Origin: a virus
Length of the DNA: 37,022 nt
IMG/VR virus record: IMGVR_UViG_3300020385_000003
Coordinates: 1-37,022 of that record
Strand: one strand, 5' to 3'
Shown one piece after another: positions 14,088 to 21,119 of the stretch (its first letter is position 1; the number at the start of each line of letters is the position of its first letter). The notes beneath the pieces were generated by a model. That model was not told the DNA's origin. It did no database searches and saw only the letters and a program-made list of their open reading frames with translations. Position numbers and translations under genes: made by a program.

Positions 14088-14142
14088 GTTTATGCCTTTT
14101 TCAGTGGTGCTGAAATGATAATATAACTCAGCAAGTTAACCA

Positions 14143-14164
14143 TGTATATTACTAATGATATACA
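14143..14164. repeat. 22-bp palindrome, copy 3 of 5 (candidate parS or par operator)
   Basis: TGTATAT-N8-ATATACA with N8 = TACTAATG. It lies 55 bases upstream of the parA start and just after the stop of the small minus-strand gene. Confidence 0.8.
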
Positions 14165-14165
14165 T

Positions 14166-14363
14166 TTATTTATTGTTAACGGTTTCTGCTTTCTGGATAT
14201 GCTTTTGGCACTCCCTACCAAGTCGTTCGATAACCTGAAAGCAGAGTGCTAAAGTGGGTTGATCTATCTGTTCAGCGGATTCACCTGCTGCGGTTGCAAC
14301 GGCTGTGAGTTGCTGTGTTTTGACTTCTGCGCGCTGCAGATGCTCGTTAGCATCGAAATTCAT
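14166..14363 (-). CDS. SOS-controlled 65-residue protein; candidate antirepressor
   Basis: ATG at 14361-14363 has AGAGGT upstream. An in-frame start 18 bases earlier is less likely. The protein (MNFDANEHLQRAEVKTQQLT, then GESAEQIDQPTLALCFQVIERL, ending AETVNNK) is predicted helical and soluble. A near-perfect LexA box lies 30 bases before the start and overlaps the probable -10 TATAAA, so the gene should be silent until DNA damage. Because the CI-like repressor at 20177 seems unable to cleave itself, an SOS-induced small antirepressor is needed to explain damage-induced growth, as with Tum of phage 186. This gene is the best candidate. The role is inferred. Confidence 0.65.
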   Translation of the reverse strand: MNFDANEHLQRAEVKTQQLTAVATAAGESAEQIDQPTLALCFQVIERLGRECQKHIQKAETVNNK

Positions 14364-14392
14364 GACTACCTCTAGAAACAATAGAATTTATA

Positions 14393-14408
14393 CTGTATAT
14401 TTAAACAG
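14393..14408 (-). promoter_or_regulatory. LexA (SOS) box
   Basis: CTGT-ATATTTAA-ACAG, with TA before and TG after, is almost the E. coli consensus CTGT-N8-ACAG flanked by A/T. It overlaps the likely promoter of the minus-strand gene at 14166. It is the only such box I found in the window. Confidence 0.85.
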
Positions 14409-14784
14409 TGTTATTCATTCATTTCCATAAGAAATTTTAGGAACATCAATAAGAAATAGAAGATCGTTTATTTGCCAATCATCTACACTAAAATGCTTAT
14501 CAGGGTTGTTTTTGATGGTTTTTAATTACCAAGATTGATGCTATAGCTCATTTTTGAGCCTTTATTGGGTGGGTGGGGGTTTATAGGATAAGATCATTTG
14601 CTCAAAAACCTCTGTACATAAGGTTTCAAATAAGATAGTCGTTGCTCCCGATCTCCCTAAACGCTAATATATACACATCCGAGGCGCTTTTCGTAGGGCG
14701 CTTAACAAAAACAAGGTTCATTTCTTCCTTTGTTTTTGATTCGGGGAGCTGTGCCAGGTGGTGCTGAACAGCGAACAAATTGAC

Positions 14785-14816
14785 AAAAAAGCCTCGCCTT
14801 ATCGCGGGGCTTTTTT
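14785..14816. terminator. Bidirectional terminator in the rep leader
   Basis: AAAAAAGCCTCG / CGGGGCTTTTTT with a short loop, 120 bases before the Rep start. T runs exist on both strands, so it may stop transcripts in either direction. Confidence 0.75.
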
Positions 14817-14935
14817 GTATCTGTTACCTAGGCTGTGATCTAGCGCTTGATCTTTCTTTGGTTTATCAGATATAGTTTCTTTTGTCGGCTACCAACCGGC
14901 AATACCAACTACTACGAACAATTTGAAGAAATGAG

Positions 14936-15769
14936 ATGAACCTTACTAATAGTGTAAGTGCGCCTGCATTCAATCCAAAGGCAGAAGCGCTCGAAGACAA
15001 AGCCCTTATAGAGTCCTACTTTAATATTCAACTTGATGACAAGCGGGATTTTCGCATCTTGGGTGCAGTAGAAAGACTTATCCAAACTCACTTTCGTGGT
15101 GAGCGCCTGCCAAGATGTGAAAAGATTCGTTCTGATCACTACTTCAACCTACTTCGTTTCATTAGCGTAGCTATGCTTTACACCGATCAGGCTCAAAACA
15201 TGGTGGTTGCTAAGTCTCAGCGTTTGGATGGCAAAGCTTATATTGTGCCTGCGGGTAATTCCTTTTTTATGAAGAAGCTAGGCATCGAACGCAGCACGTT
15301 AGATGGCATCATAGCAACAGCCAAGCGCCTTGGTTGGTATATCTCAAATGTTCGCTTTGGTTACTACCAATGCGGTACGGGTAAACGTCATTACGGTAAG
15401 AACTCTATAAAGCGAGTATTCATTGGCCTTTATGACCTGTTCGGCATGGGGAAAAAGGTGCGAGACTCCGTTAAGAAAGCCGTTCAATACAAGCAGTATA
15501 GAGATAAGCAAGAAGCAGCTGCTGCGCTCAGAACGGCCAAGAAGAACATTGAGCTTGGTGAGTTTCATGATTTTGGTTATGGTGTCGAAAATCAACGCCG
15601 ATTCAATAAGGGTAAAGAAAAACGCCTTTCAAAAGCAACAGCCAATCGCGCTAATCATGACGCTCTTTTAGCTGAACAAATCGAACTGCAAGCCAAAGGC
15701 TACTCGCTTGAAGAAATAGCCAACCATCAAGCTGGCACAGCCATTATCGACGATAATATTCCTTTCTAG
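14936..15769 (+). CDS. Candidate plasmid replication initiator protein
   Basis: A 277-residue basic protein. I do not recognise the exact family. The middle (about 95-175) includes GNSFFMKKLGIERSTLDGIIATAKRLGWYISNVRFGYYQ, a plausible winged-helix with the recognition helix at R-S-T-L-D-G-I. The C-terminal third is a long charged helix (KKAVQYKQYRDKQEAAAALRTAKKNIE). It sits beside parA and in front of a non-coding region with a perfect DnaA box and AT-rich tract, and behind a leader with RNA hairpins and a terminator: the standard plan of a theta-replicating plasmid rep gene. No other replication gene is visible in the window; there is no P2 gpA-type rolling-circle protein, no helicase and no primase. 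The replication role is inferred from this context. Confidence 0.6.
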   Translation: MNLTNSVSAPAFNPKAEALEDKALIESYFNIQLDDKRDFRILGAVERLIQTHFRGERLPRCEKIRSDHYFNLLRFISVAMLYTDQAQNMVVAKSQRLDGKAYIVPAGNSFFMKKLGIERSTLDGIIATAKRLGWYISNVRFGYYQCGTGKRHYGKNSIKRVFIGLYDLFGMGKKVRDSVKKAVQYKQYRDKQEAAAALRTAKKNIELGEFHDFGYGVENQRRFNKGKEKRLSKATANRANHDALLAEQIELQAKGYSLEEIANHQAGTAIIDDNIPF

Positions 15770-16495
15770 CTCCTCTCTTTTCGCTATCGCCTTAACTGGC
15801 GAGGCTTTCGTACGTCTGCGATAAAATACCAACTAATTCAAACGCATAGCGCTTAAAAATGATATAATTCAAGGTGAAAATCGCCTTGCCGTCTGTGGAT
15901 AACTTCATTTTGAATTCACTTATCCCTGCATAACTCGTGTTATGGATAAGGAATAAGTAAAGCATGTTCTATATACACTAAAAAAATATATATACTTAAA
16001 GAAAAAGTGCCTCACTACCATTTACTTCTACCTGCTTCGCAGGTGCGTAAATGCTAACGTGAGAAATGATCTCTTAACCACCTCATACCTTAGCCATTAC
16101 CTAGGCCACCTATATTTTTCTTTTGTCATTCGACAGGAACCCACAGAGCAATCTAAAGGTCTAGTGGAACCCCCTCTCAGACTAAACCTACCTCTCAACC
16201 TAAACACCAAACCATGGTCTAGCAGGAAGGTAACCTTTTTCCTCCTTTGGCTCCTCACAGGCTGATAGAGCATCGTTTTTATAACCTTTGGAGGGTGGAA
16301 GGTTCACCGCTCGCAAGCTCGCTGCATGCCCTGCGGGCATCGTATAAGCGCGTATCAGGCTTGTCGATAACAGGAAAACTCCTTTAAATCAATAAGTTAA
16401 CACACAAAATCCTAAGGGAGTGGTATAATTAATAGGCAATGTTCTATGCGTAATTGTGAGATTAAGGGACACAAACAGCATAGTTACAGGTAGCT
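15770..16495. other. Non-coding region, candidate replication origin
   Basis: 726 bases without a supported gene. It contains a perfect DnaA box (15894-15902), a nested inverted repeat CTTATCC...ATAAC / GTTAT...GGATAAG (about 15919-15953), an AT-rich tract (15965-16003), a hairpin CCTGC-TTCG-CAGG near 16030, a pyrimidine-rich plus-strand segment (16070-16240), and a hairpin ATGCCC / GGGCAT near 16325-16340. No array of iterons is evident. The region lies between Rep and the recombinase, so an attachment or resolution site may also be here. Confidence 0.5.
15894..15902 (-). promoter_or_regulatory. Perfect DnaA box
   Basis: TGTGGATAA on the plus strand is the complement of TTATCCACA. It lies 125 bases after the Rep stop and just before an AT-rich tract. 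Confidence 0.65.
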
Positions 16496-17797
16496 ATGCT
16501 CGATACGTTTAGAAGAATGAGTGCCCTATCTATGAACAAAAAACTAATCAAAAAGTGTGAACTTTTAGACTCTGTAATTGCTCGTTTTAAGAAAGATGAG
16601 AATGTACATGAGCTGAACTTCATTAACCTTCCATTGAAACTTCGATTCAACACTGCCCGTAATAAGGGCTCATGGCTTCTAGTCTTCCGAAAAGAAGTTG
16701 AACAGATTGGAAAGAATGGCGAGCTGGTTAAATCAAAGAAAGAGGTTTGGCGCAAAGTTGGCTCTTGGCCTCTGCTTTCTGCCAAGAACATTAAAGAACA
16801 ACTGCCAGCAATCAGCGCCAATGTTGCTGCAGGGCAGAACGTGAAGACGGTAAGCGCTGACCACTTTGAGACAGTTGGTGATTTGTTGTTGTGGTATTAC
16901 AAGCGCAACGAAGAAAACAATACCATCTCACCAGAGCGCCAAACTCAAATCCGCTGCACGATTAACAAGCAGCTTATGCCGTTGCTTGAGACCCTACCTG
17001 TTAGGGCAGTGTCGAAAATAAACATTGAAGAGAAAATGCTTTGGCCTCTCCAACGGGACAAGTACGCAATAGCGACCATTAAGGCATATTTCAACATCTT
17101 AAAGGCTGCATTTGAGCGCGCTAATGAGCTTGGCATGATCTCTTACAATCCTATGCTAGAGATTCGATTTAAGAACTCATTCCCCAAGGGCATACCAACC
17201 AAAGATGGAAAGTTAAAGCCCGGTCGTATCCCTGAGCTGATGAAGCTAACAGAAGGCGAACCATCATTAGTTAAAACTCTTATTTACATGATGTTGAGCC
17301 ATTCAACCCGCCAAGGCGAAACCCGCTTGGCTCGTTGGTCGCATATCGACCTATCAAACATGACTTGGTATTTACCAACCGAGAATATAAAGACCAAAGA
17401 GCATGAGCATACGTTGCCCATAACCGATGAAGTCTTTGAGTATTTAAAGCTACACCGTAACTTTTTGAAGGTGAAAGGTTATGAGGGTGATTACATATTC
17501 CCTAGCAATTTTCGCGGTCCTAGTAGCCCTCCAATATCGAAAGCCACTGCATGTAGGTTGATTAAGGCCATTTCAGGCGGTGAGTGGACGTCACATGATA
17601 TACGCAAGTTGGCTTCAACTACCTGGACTGAACAAAGCGAGGATCATTTGGTTATCAAGTTCTTGCTTAACCACCACATACCAAACTTAGATAGAACTTA
17701 CATCCAAGCCTATATCGAACCACAAAAGCGAGAGGTGTTAACTCGTTGGCAAGCGTTCTTAACTCAAGAAAAAAACAAGACAATCGCAAGATGGTAA
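16496..17797 (+). CDS. int: Tyrosine recombinase / integrase (P4-like)
   Basis: A 433-residue protein. The N-terminal part (about 40-110) is an arm-binding-type domain. Residues 125-215 are a core SAM-like helical domain (FETVGDLLLWYY...). Residues 240-425 are the catalytic domain. Active-site residues are visible: Arg272 in SHSTRQGE, the beta-hairpin Lys near 299-301, His367-x-x-Arg370 in HDIRKLAS, His393/394 in LLNHHIPNLD and Tyr402 in DRTYIQ. It could integrate the genome or resolve plasmid multimers. It is too short, and lacks the neighbouring long palindrome, for a protelomerase of the N15/VP882 type. ATG 16520 is an alternative start. Confidence 0.9.
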   Translation: MLDTFRRMSALSMNKKLIKKCELLDSVIARFKKDENVHELNFINLPLKLRFNTARNKGSWLLVFRKEVEQIGKNGELVKSKKEVWRKVGSWPLLSAKNIKEQLPAISANVAAGQNVKTVSADHFETVGDLLLWYYKRNEENNTISPERQTQIRCTINKQLMPLLETLPVRAVSKINIEEKMLWPLQRDKYAIATIKAYFNILKAAFERANELGMISYNPMLEIRFKNSFPKGIPTKDGKLKPGRIPELMKLTEGEPSLVKTLIYMMLSHSTRQGETRLARWSHIDLSNMTWYLPTENIKTKEHEHTLPITDEVFEYLKLHRNFLKVKGYEGDYIFPSNFRGPSSPPISKATACRLIKAISGGEWTSHDIRKLASTTWTEQSEDHLVIKFLLNHHIPNLDRTYIQAYIEPQKREVLTRWQAFLTQEKNKTIARW

Positions 17798-17952
17798 GTT
17801 GAGGTGATGATACCTAAGTGCATGAAAGTACGATTTAAAGCTCATTTTTGATGACTAAACTCAAAGGAATGTATCAAAAAGCTTCAAATGTGAGTTATTT
17901 GGGGTTATTGTTTATCCTGTGTCGAAAATAAACGCTTAAGGGGGGGGGCGGT

Positions 17953-18066
17953 ATGTTAACGAAATTACGGGATAAAAAATTGGCTGAGATAGCGGTTGGC
18001 TGCATCGTTATTGCTTGGGGTTTTAGTCAATTGGTTGAGCTTGCGGGCTCTAAGTTTGCGGGGTGA
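17953..18066 (+). CDS. Tiny single-span membrane protein
   Basis: A 37-residue protein (MLTKLRDKKLAEIAVGCIVI...). Residues 10-29 form one transmembrane helix, with positive charges before it (inside). A G-rich ribosome binding site precedes it, and it lies 3 bases before the next start. Such minute membrane proteins are common at the head of early phage operons. The function is unknown. It is probably the first gene of the rightward operon that ends at 20154. Confidence 0.5.
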   Translation: MLTKLRDKKLAEIAVGCIVIAWGFSQLVELAGSKFAG

Positions 18067-18069
18067 TTT

Positions 18070-18261
18070 ATGTCAATTGAACAGACGTTTGAGATAACAC
18101 TAGAGCAGCTTGCATATTTAACTAAATACGCTCGTTGTGGTTTGGCTGCTAATGGTCATGACAATAAGAAATTGATAGGGATTTGGGTTGATGTGGCATC
18201 GAAAGAGGTTGATCCGAAAATCTTAAAACCCGTGAGTGATCTCGATGGGGGGTTCTTATGA
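18070..18261 (+). CDS. Hypothetical small protein of the early operon
   Basis: A 63-residue protein, acidic, soluble (MSIEQTFEITLEQLAYLTKYARCGL...). Ribosome binding site GGGGTG is at 6 bases, and the stop overlaps the start of the next gene by 4 bases. The sequence shows a helix-rich N-terminus and a 'KKLIGIWVDVASKEVDPK' strand-turn segment. No family is recognised. Confidence 0.65.
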   Translation: MSIEQTFEITLEQLAYLTKYARCGLAANGHDNKKLIGIWVDVASKEVDPKILKPVSDLDGGFL

Positions 18262-18710
18262 ATTTTGATTCCCCTCCTGCATGGCTGCAGCCTTGCGTTT
18301 GCTACGGCGATTTGAATGTTCGAGAAAGGGAACCTCTGTGGAAGTTTCTGAGAAAGGTGTTTGGTGCGGTTGGGGTAGCGGAACAGTTCAAGTGTTTTAC
18401 TTGGAGTGAAGTTTCAATGGCAAAGGAGATTGGCGTGACAATTGTAGCTCAAGCGTTAGCTGAAACAATGGATGCATTACCACCTTCTTCGTATTACTTG
18501 GAGTTGATCGAGCGAGCTATTGGTGACTGGCAGACGGTTGATAAACACTTTAAGCACGACAACCCAGAAGAGTTAGCTCAAGTCATTGAAACGCTAGCCA
18601 AGAAGCGAGATGAAATCAGAGAAAACCTCCGAGAAGAACCGTATCTAAATGCGCCTGTAGGCGTTGCTCAAGGGCGATTCTCTTTGTATATAGCTGAGTG
18701 GGAAAGTTAA
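18258..18710 (+). CDS. Hypothetical protein of the early operon
   Basis: A 150-residue protein. The start overlaps the stop of the preceding gene (ATGA), with GGGGGG upstream. The composition is that of a soluble helical protein; 'EQFKCFTWSEVSMAKEIGVTIVAQALAETMDALPPSSYY' and a charged coil 'EELAQVIETLAKKRDEIREN' stand out. There is no known motif. Position in the operon opposite to cI suggests an early role such as regulation or host takeover, but the sequence does not say which. Confidence 0.65.
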   Translation: MNFDSPPAWLQPCVCYGDLNVREREPLWKFLRKVFGAVGVAEQFKCFTWSEVSMAKEIGVTIVAQALAETMDALPPSSYYLELIERAIGDWQTVDKHFKHDNPEELAQVIETLAKKRDEIRENLREEPYLNAPVGVAQGRFSLYIAEWES

Positions 18711-18859
18711 GAAAAAACCTCTCAGATGCGCTCAGAAAGGGCACGGTAGGTACTCTGAAAGCATATCAAACGAATGGCGGTCGGAAGACGCCGAGTTTAG
18801 AAAATTTTATTGATTCGCATGGAGTTGAGCACATCCATAGTCAAGGAATTGATTTTTAA
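18698..18859 (+). CDS. Possible small gene overlapping the preceding stop
   Basis: A 53-codon frame from GTG 18698 to TAA 18857-18859, starting 13 bases before the previous gene ends. The product begins MGKLRKNLSDALRKGTVG and ends VEHIHSQGIDF. It is basic at the start and otherwise unremarkable. The start is a GTG without an independent ribosome binding site, so translation would depend on coupling. It fills a 240-base gap that would otherwise be empty in a tightly packed operon, the main reason to list it. Confidence 0.4.
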   Translation: MGKLRKNLSDALRKGTVGTLKAYQTNGGRKTPSLENFIDSHGVEHIHSQGIDF

Positions 18860-18877
18860 GGAATTGCTACTCGTCCC

Positions 18878-18920
18878 ACTGATCACTTTTGTGCCACTAA
18901 GGTGATCAGTAGTGTGATCA
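18878..18920. promoter_or_regulatory. Operator cluster with three TGATCA cores
   Basis: ACTGATCAC (18878-18886) and GTGATCAGT (18902-18910) form a perfect inverted repeat. A third GTGATCA follows at 18914-18920. The TGATCA cores are 23 and 12 bases apart, about two turns and one turn. They lie 34-76 bases before the HTH gene at 18954. Another TGATCA is at 20905-20910 beside cI. Confidence 0.6.
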
Positions 18921-18953
18921 ATTAGATCCTCAAATTAACGTCAGGGTGAAGCT

Positions 18954-19481
18954 ATGAATCGCCTCCAAAAACTACATCAAGACTTGCAAGCAACCACCAA
19001 AGCCAAAGAAGTGAATAACGTTCACCTGGCTAACATTACGGGCTTTAGTCGTCCGTCGATTTCCGAAGCTATCCGAAAGGGAAAGATCAACAATCGAATG
19101 AACCGAGTTTTAGACCTGGTTGATTTGGTTATTGGCGCTTACGACATCACATCACTTTGGGAGCTGGCAGAGCCAAACCAAGGCGCTGCTCAAATTGATA
19201 TGCGCGCTTGGATTTCTAAGAAAGTGGATAAACAGCTTTCGGCTTGTCGCGTTCTTGAAGAAAACCAGCTAGATATCGTTGATGTTTACGGTAGGCCAGA
19301 AATGCCAGAATGGTTACCTCTGCAGTTCCAAGATGAAGCTGAGAAATTAACTGATGAGCAGCTACATGAAGTGGTGAAGATTGGCGAGATTTCACAACAA
19401 GGTGCTATCGGTGCATTCAAAGAATTAATAAAAAATTCGTCAGAAATCGACGCGAAAGGAAGTACGGAGCAGCCAAAATGA
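18954..19481 (+). CDS. Helix-turn-helix regulator of the early operon
   Basis: A 175-residue protein with ribosome binding site AGGGTG. Residues 18-45 (KEVNNVHLANITGFSRPSISEAIRKGKI) form a helix-turn-helix with the turn at G-F-S. The rest is helical, with a middle segment 'DMRAWISKKVDKQLSACRVLEENQLDIVDVYG'. No peptidase motif is present. It lies downstream of a three-box operator cluster (18878-18920), so it may autoregulate or oppose CI. A Cro-, Apl- or CII-like task is possible. The family is not recognised. It overlaps the next gene by 4 bases. Confidence 0.65.
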   Translation: MNRLQKLHQDLQATTKAKEVNNVHLANITGFSRPSISEAIRKGKINNRMNRVLDLVDLVIGAYDITSLWELAEPNQGAAQIDMRAWISKKVDKQLSACRVLEENQLDIVDVYGRPEMPEWLPLQFQDEAEKLTDEQLHEVVKIGEISQQGAIGAFKELIKNSSEIDAKGSTEQPK

Positions 19482-19816
19482 GTGCGCGCAATTCTCAAAA
19501 AATTTTAAAGTCTTTACTTACTAAGGAGCTAACTCGTTTAGAAAGAAAGCTTAAAACCCTAAGAGAAAAAACGGAACGCCCAGATTTTGATGAACTCCAA
19601 AAATTAAGGAAAGAAGCTTTTGAACTTGAAGGACAAGCATGCCTCGATGCTTTCAAAAAGCTAGAAGATGCAGAGGCCAAACAAGATAAATGGTTGGAGC
19701 AAGATTTTTCCAAACTCTATGATCAAGAATTCGATTTAGAGCGCGAGATTGAAACCGTGAAAGGTTTGATTCGTTCAGTAGAGTTAAAATGTGCTCTTGG
19801 GATGTTTATTAGATGA
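19478..19816 (+). CDS. Coiled-coil protein of the early operon
   Basis: A 112-residue, very charged protein made almost entirely of heptad-like helices (LLTKELTRLERKLKTLREKTER ... QKLRKEAFELEGQACLDAFKKLEDAEAKQDKWLEQD). Its ATG overlaps the stop of the HTH gene (4 bases), and its stop overlaps the next ATG (ATGA). It is probably an oligomerising partner of the neighbouring proteins. I see no catalytic residues and no membrane segment. Confidence 0.65.
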   Translation: MSARNSQKILKSLLTKELTRLERKLKTLREKTERPDFDELQKLRKEAFELEGQACLDAFKKLEDAEAKQDKWLEQDFSKLYDQEFDLEREIETVKGLIRSVELKCALGMFIR

Positions 19817-20154
19817 ATGCGATAGACCCATATCTAAAGAATGTCTTTGACCCGAACGCCAGTGAGTTAGAAAACGCATTGGCGCGAGTGGCTTACCTAG
19901 AATCTTTGATAGGCCAAAGCGATATCGAGAAGCAGCTCACCGAAGACAACGCACGATTTGCTCATGATGTTCAAAACCTGCGTGAAAAATTGAGGTTCCA
20001 AGAGGGGAAATATAAAGCGCAGTGTTTAATCACTGAGCAAAAACAGGAGACCAACAATCGGTTGATCTCCAAAGCTCAGCAAGATGGTGAAACCATCTTA
20101 TGGCAGAAGCGAGAACTGGAACAATTAGGCGCACTATTGGTTAAAAAAACATAA
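19813..20154 (+). CDS. Second coiled-coil protein, end of the early operon
   Basis: A 113-residue protein starting in ATGA overlap with the previous gene. The N-terminal part (MNAIDPYLKNVFDPNASELENAL) is followed by long helices rich in Glu, Lys and Gln (LTEDNARFAHDVQNLREKLRFQEGKYKAQC, ILWQKRELEQLGALLVKK). It resembles a small scaffold or adaptor and may pair with the protein before it. It ends 23 bases before the convergent cI stop. Confidence 0.65.
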   Translation: MNAIDPYLKNVFDPNASELENALARVAYLESLIGQSDIEKQLTEDNARFAHDVQNLREKLRFQEGKYKAQCLITEQKQETNNRLISKAQQDGETILWQKRELEQLGALLVKKT

Positions 20155-20178
20155 AAAAATCGTCAGATTTCGACGGTT
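20153..20178 (-). terminator. Terminator of the CI gene (minus strand)
   Basis: The stem CGTC / GACG is flanked by weaker pairs. On the minus strand it is followed by seven T. It overlaps the cI stop and separates the two convergent units. Confidence 0.65.
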
Positions 20179-20746
20179 AACCATTGCCAACCCAACCGAC
20201 AACGCGCCCTATTACTTCACCTTTCTCTATGGTTTCAAACTCATTATTTGCAGGAACGTATTTTCCACGGTACTTGCGTCTAAAGTGGAATGTGCCACCT
20301 GCTTTAACAATCACCAAAGTATTGTCGTTAACTGATTTCATTGGCTCTACGATGATGAAACAACCCACAGGGTAATTCATAGCAAAGTCAGGGGAGATCA
20401 TTGCAGCGTCACGAACCTTAAGTGCGTAGCTTTCAAGCTTGGTTCCATTTGGATAGAACACAGTGCCTTGCGGTTCTGGTTCTTCTTTACCGATATCAGC
20501 CCAGTTCAAAATATTCACATTCTTAGTGTGATAACCGTGTGTTTCTTCCGTTTCCATACGGGTGACAAACTCACCTAAAGTGATGTTCATTTTTCTCAGT
20601 GCGCGGATAAGTACCTGTGTTGGTAAATCGCCTTCACCCTGCTCAAATCTGCCGATAGTCGCACGGCTTGCAATACCAATGAAATCCTTCTGTTTCAGTT
20701 TCTTTGATTTTCGGATTGCTGCAAAAACCTCATGTGCTTCTGGCAT
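20177..20746 (-). CDS. cI: CI/LexA-like phage repressor with a seemingly dead S24 peptidase
   Basis: A 189-residue protein. The start at MPEAHEVFAAIRKSKKLK (ATG 20744-20746) has AGGAG 7 bases upstream; a longer frame to 20782 lacks this. Residues 5-60 are a Cro/CI helix-turn-helix (QKDFIGIASRATIGRFEQG). Residues 95-189 align by eye with the S24 peptidase domain (ALKV-RDAAM-ISP...GCFIIVEP...VVGWV). Where family members have G-D/N-S-M, this one has D-A-A-M: the nucleophile Ser is Ala115. The strand with the general-base Lys reads F-R-R-K (155-158), and no Ala-Gly cleavage site is visible in the hinge (NILNWADIGKEE). It should bind operators and dimerise but not self-cleave, so induction needs another protein. 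Confidence 0.85.
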   Translation of the reverse strand: MPEAHEVFAAIRKSKKLKQKDFIGIASRATIGRFEQGEGDLPTQVLIRALRKMNITLGEFVTRMETEETHGYHTKNVNILNWADIGKEEPEPQGTVFYPNGTKLESYALKVRDAAMISPDFAMNYPVGCFIIVEPMKSVNDNTLVIVKAGGTFHFRRKYRGKYVPANNEFETIEKGEVIGRVVGWVGNG

Positions 20747-21119
20747 GGTTTTACTCCTATACTTGCCCCGAAAGGGCGGCAACTCATTGTATTTATGTGT
20801 GTTTAATCAAATCGCTCAGAAAAAGCGCGCAGTAAGCCACTGGTAAGCCCCAGTTTTTTTATTATTTTTTTATGTTCCGTTTTATTTGATTATAAAACAT
20901 CTCGTGATCATAAGAACGTTTTTAGAGTGTTTTTTACCGTTAAAATCACTATATGTTACAAATGAAAACCTTTTGATGACGGTGTGAAGACACGGTGATT
21001 CAATATTCAGCTTTGTGCGTTCCTCTCGTAATTGGCTAAGCCAACCTCAAAACATTGTTCAAACATAGGTATAACTCACTACCCACTGTCGAAAATCTAC
21101 GCTAAAATAAAGCTCAAAT
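20747..21119. other. Divergent control region between cI and the 21120 operon
   Basis: 373 bases without a gene, AT-rich. It holds a 20-bp inverted repeat GTTTTAT-N6-ATAAAAC (20879-20898), one TGATCA (20905-20910), a tandem GTAAGCC pair 11-13 bases apart near 20831-20848, and at the right end the TGTCGAAAAT-NN-ACGCT box (21087) 33 bases before the start of the 21120 gene. CI operators are expected here. Confidence 0.55.
20879..20898. promoter_or_regulatory. Inverted repeat, candidate CI operator
   Basis: GTTTTAT / ATAAAAC, perfect over 7 bases with a 6-base centre. It is 133 bases upstream of the cI start, in the divergent region. Confidence 0.45.

Larger units (their letters stand above)
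14364..14935. other. Leader and control region of the replication gene
   Basis: This 572-base stretch without a supported gene contains the LexA box (14393-14408), a hairpin GCTCA / TGAGC (14546-14559), an imperfect long hairpin CAAAAACAAGG / CCTTTGTTTTTG (14706-14738) and a terminator (14785-14816), all before the Rep start. Hairpins plus a terminator in a rep leader suggest attenuation or antisense-RNA copy control. Just before the Rep ATG lies a two-codon reading frame ATG AGA TGA (14931-14939) that overlaps it. Confidence 0.55.

Noticed and set aside
16059-16265. 68-codon frame starting with GTG in the candidate origin region
   Set aside because: There is no ribosome binding site and the composition is odd and Pro/Leu-rich, consistent with the pyrimidine-rich strand. 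It lies in a non-coding region with hairpins.
16496-17797. Recombinase as a protelomerase (as in N15, VP882, VHML)
   Set aside because: At 433 residues it has ordinary integrase motifs, no long telomere-type palindrome was found nearby, and the contig closes as a circle.
17006-17933. 15-base direct repeat GTGTCGAAAATAAAC inside the recombinase gene and after it
   Set aside because: A 15-base match is about what chance allows in 37 kb, and one copy is plain coding sequence. An att core function is not supported.
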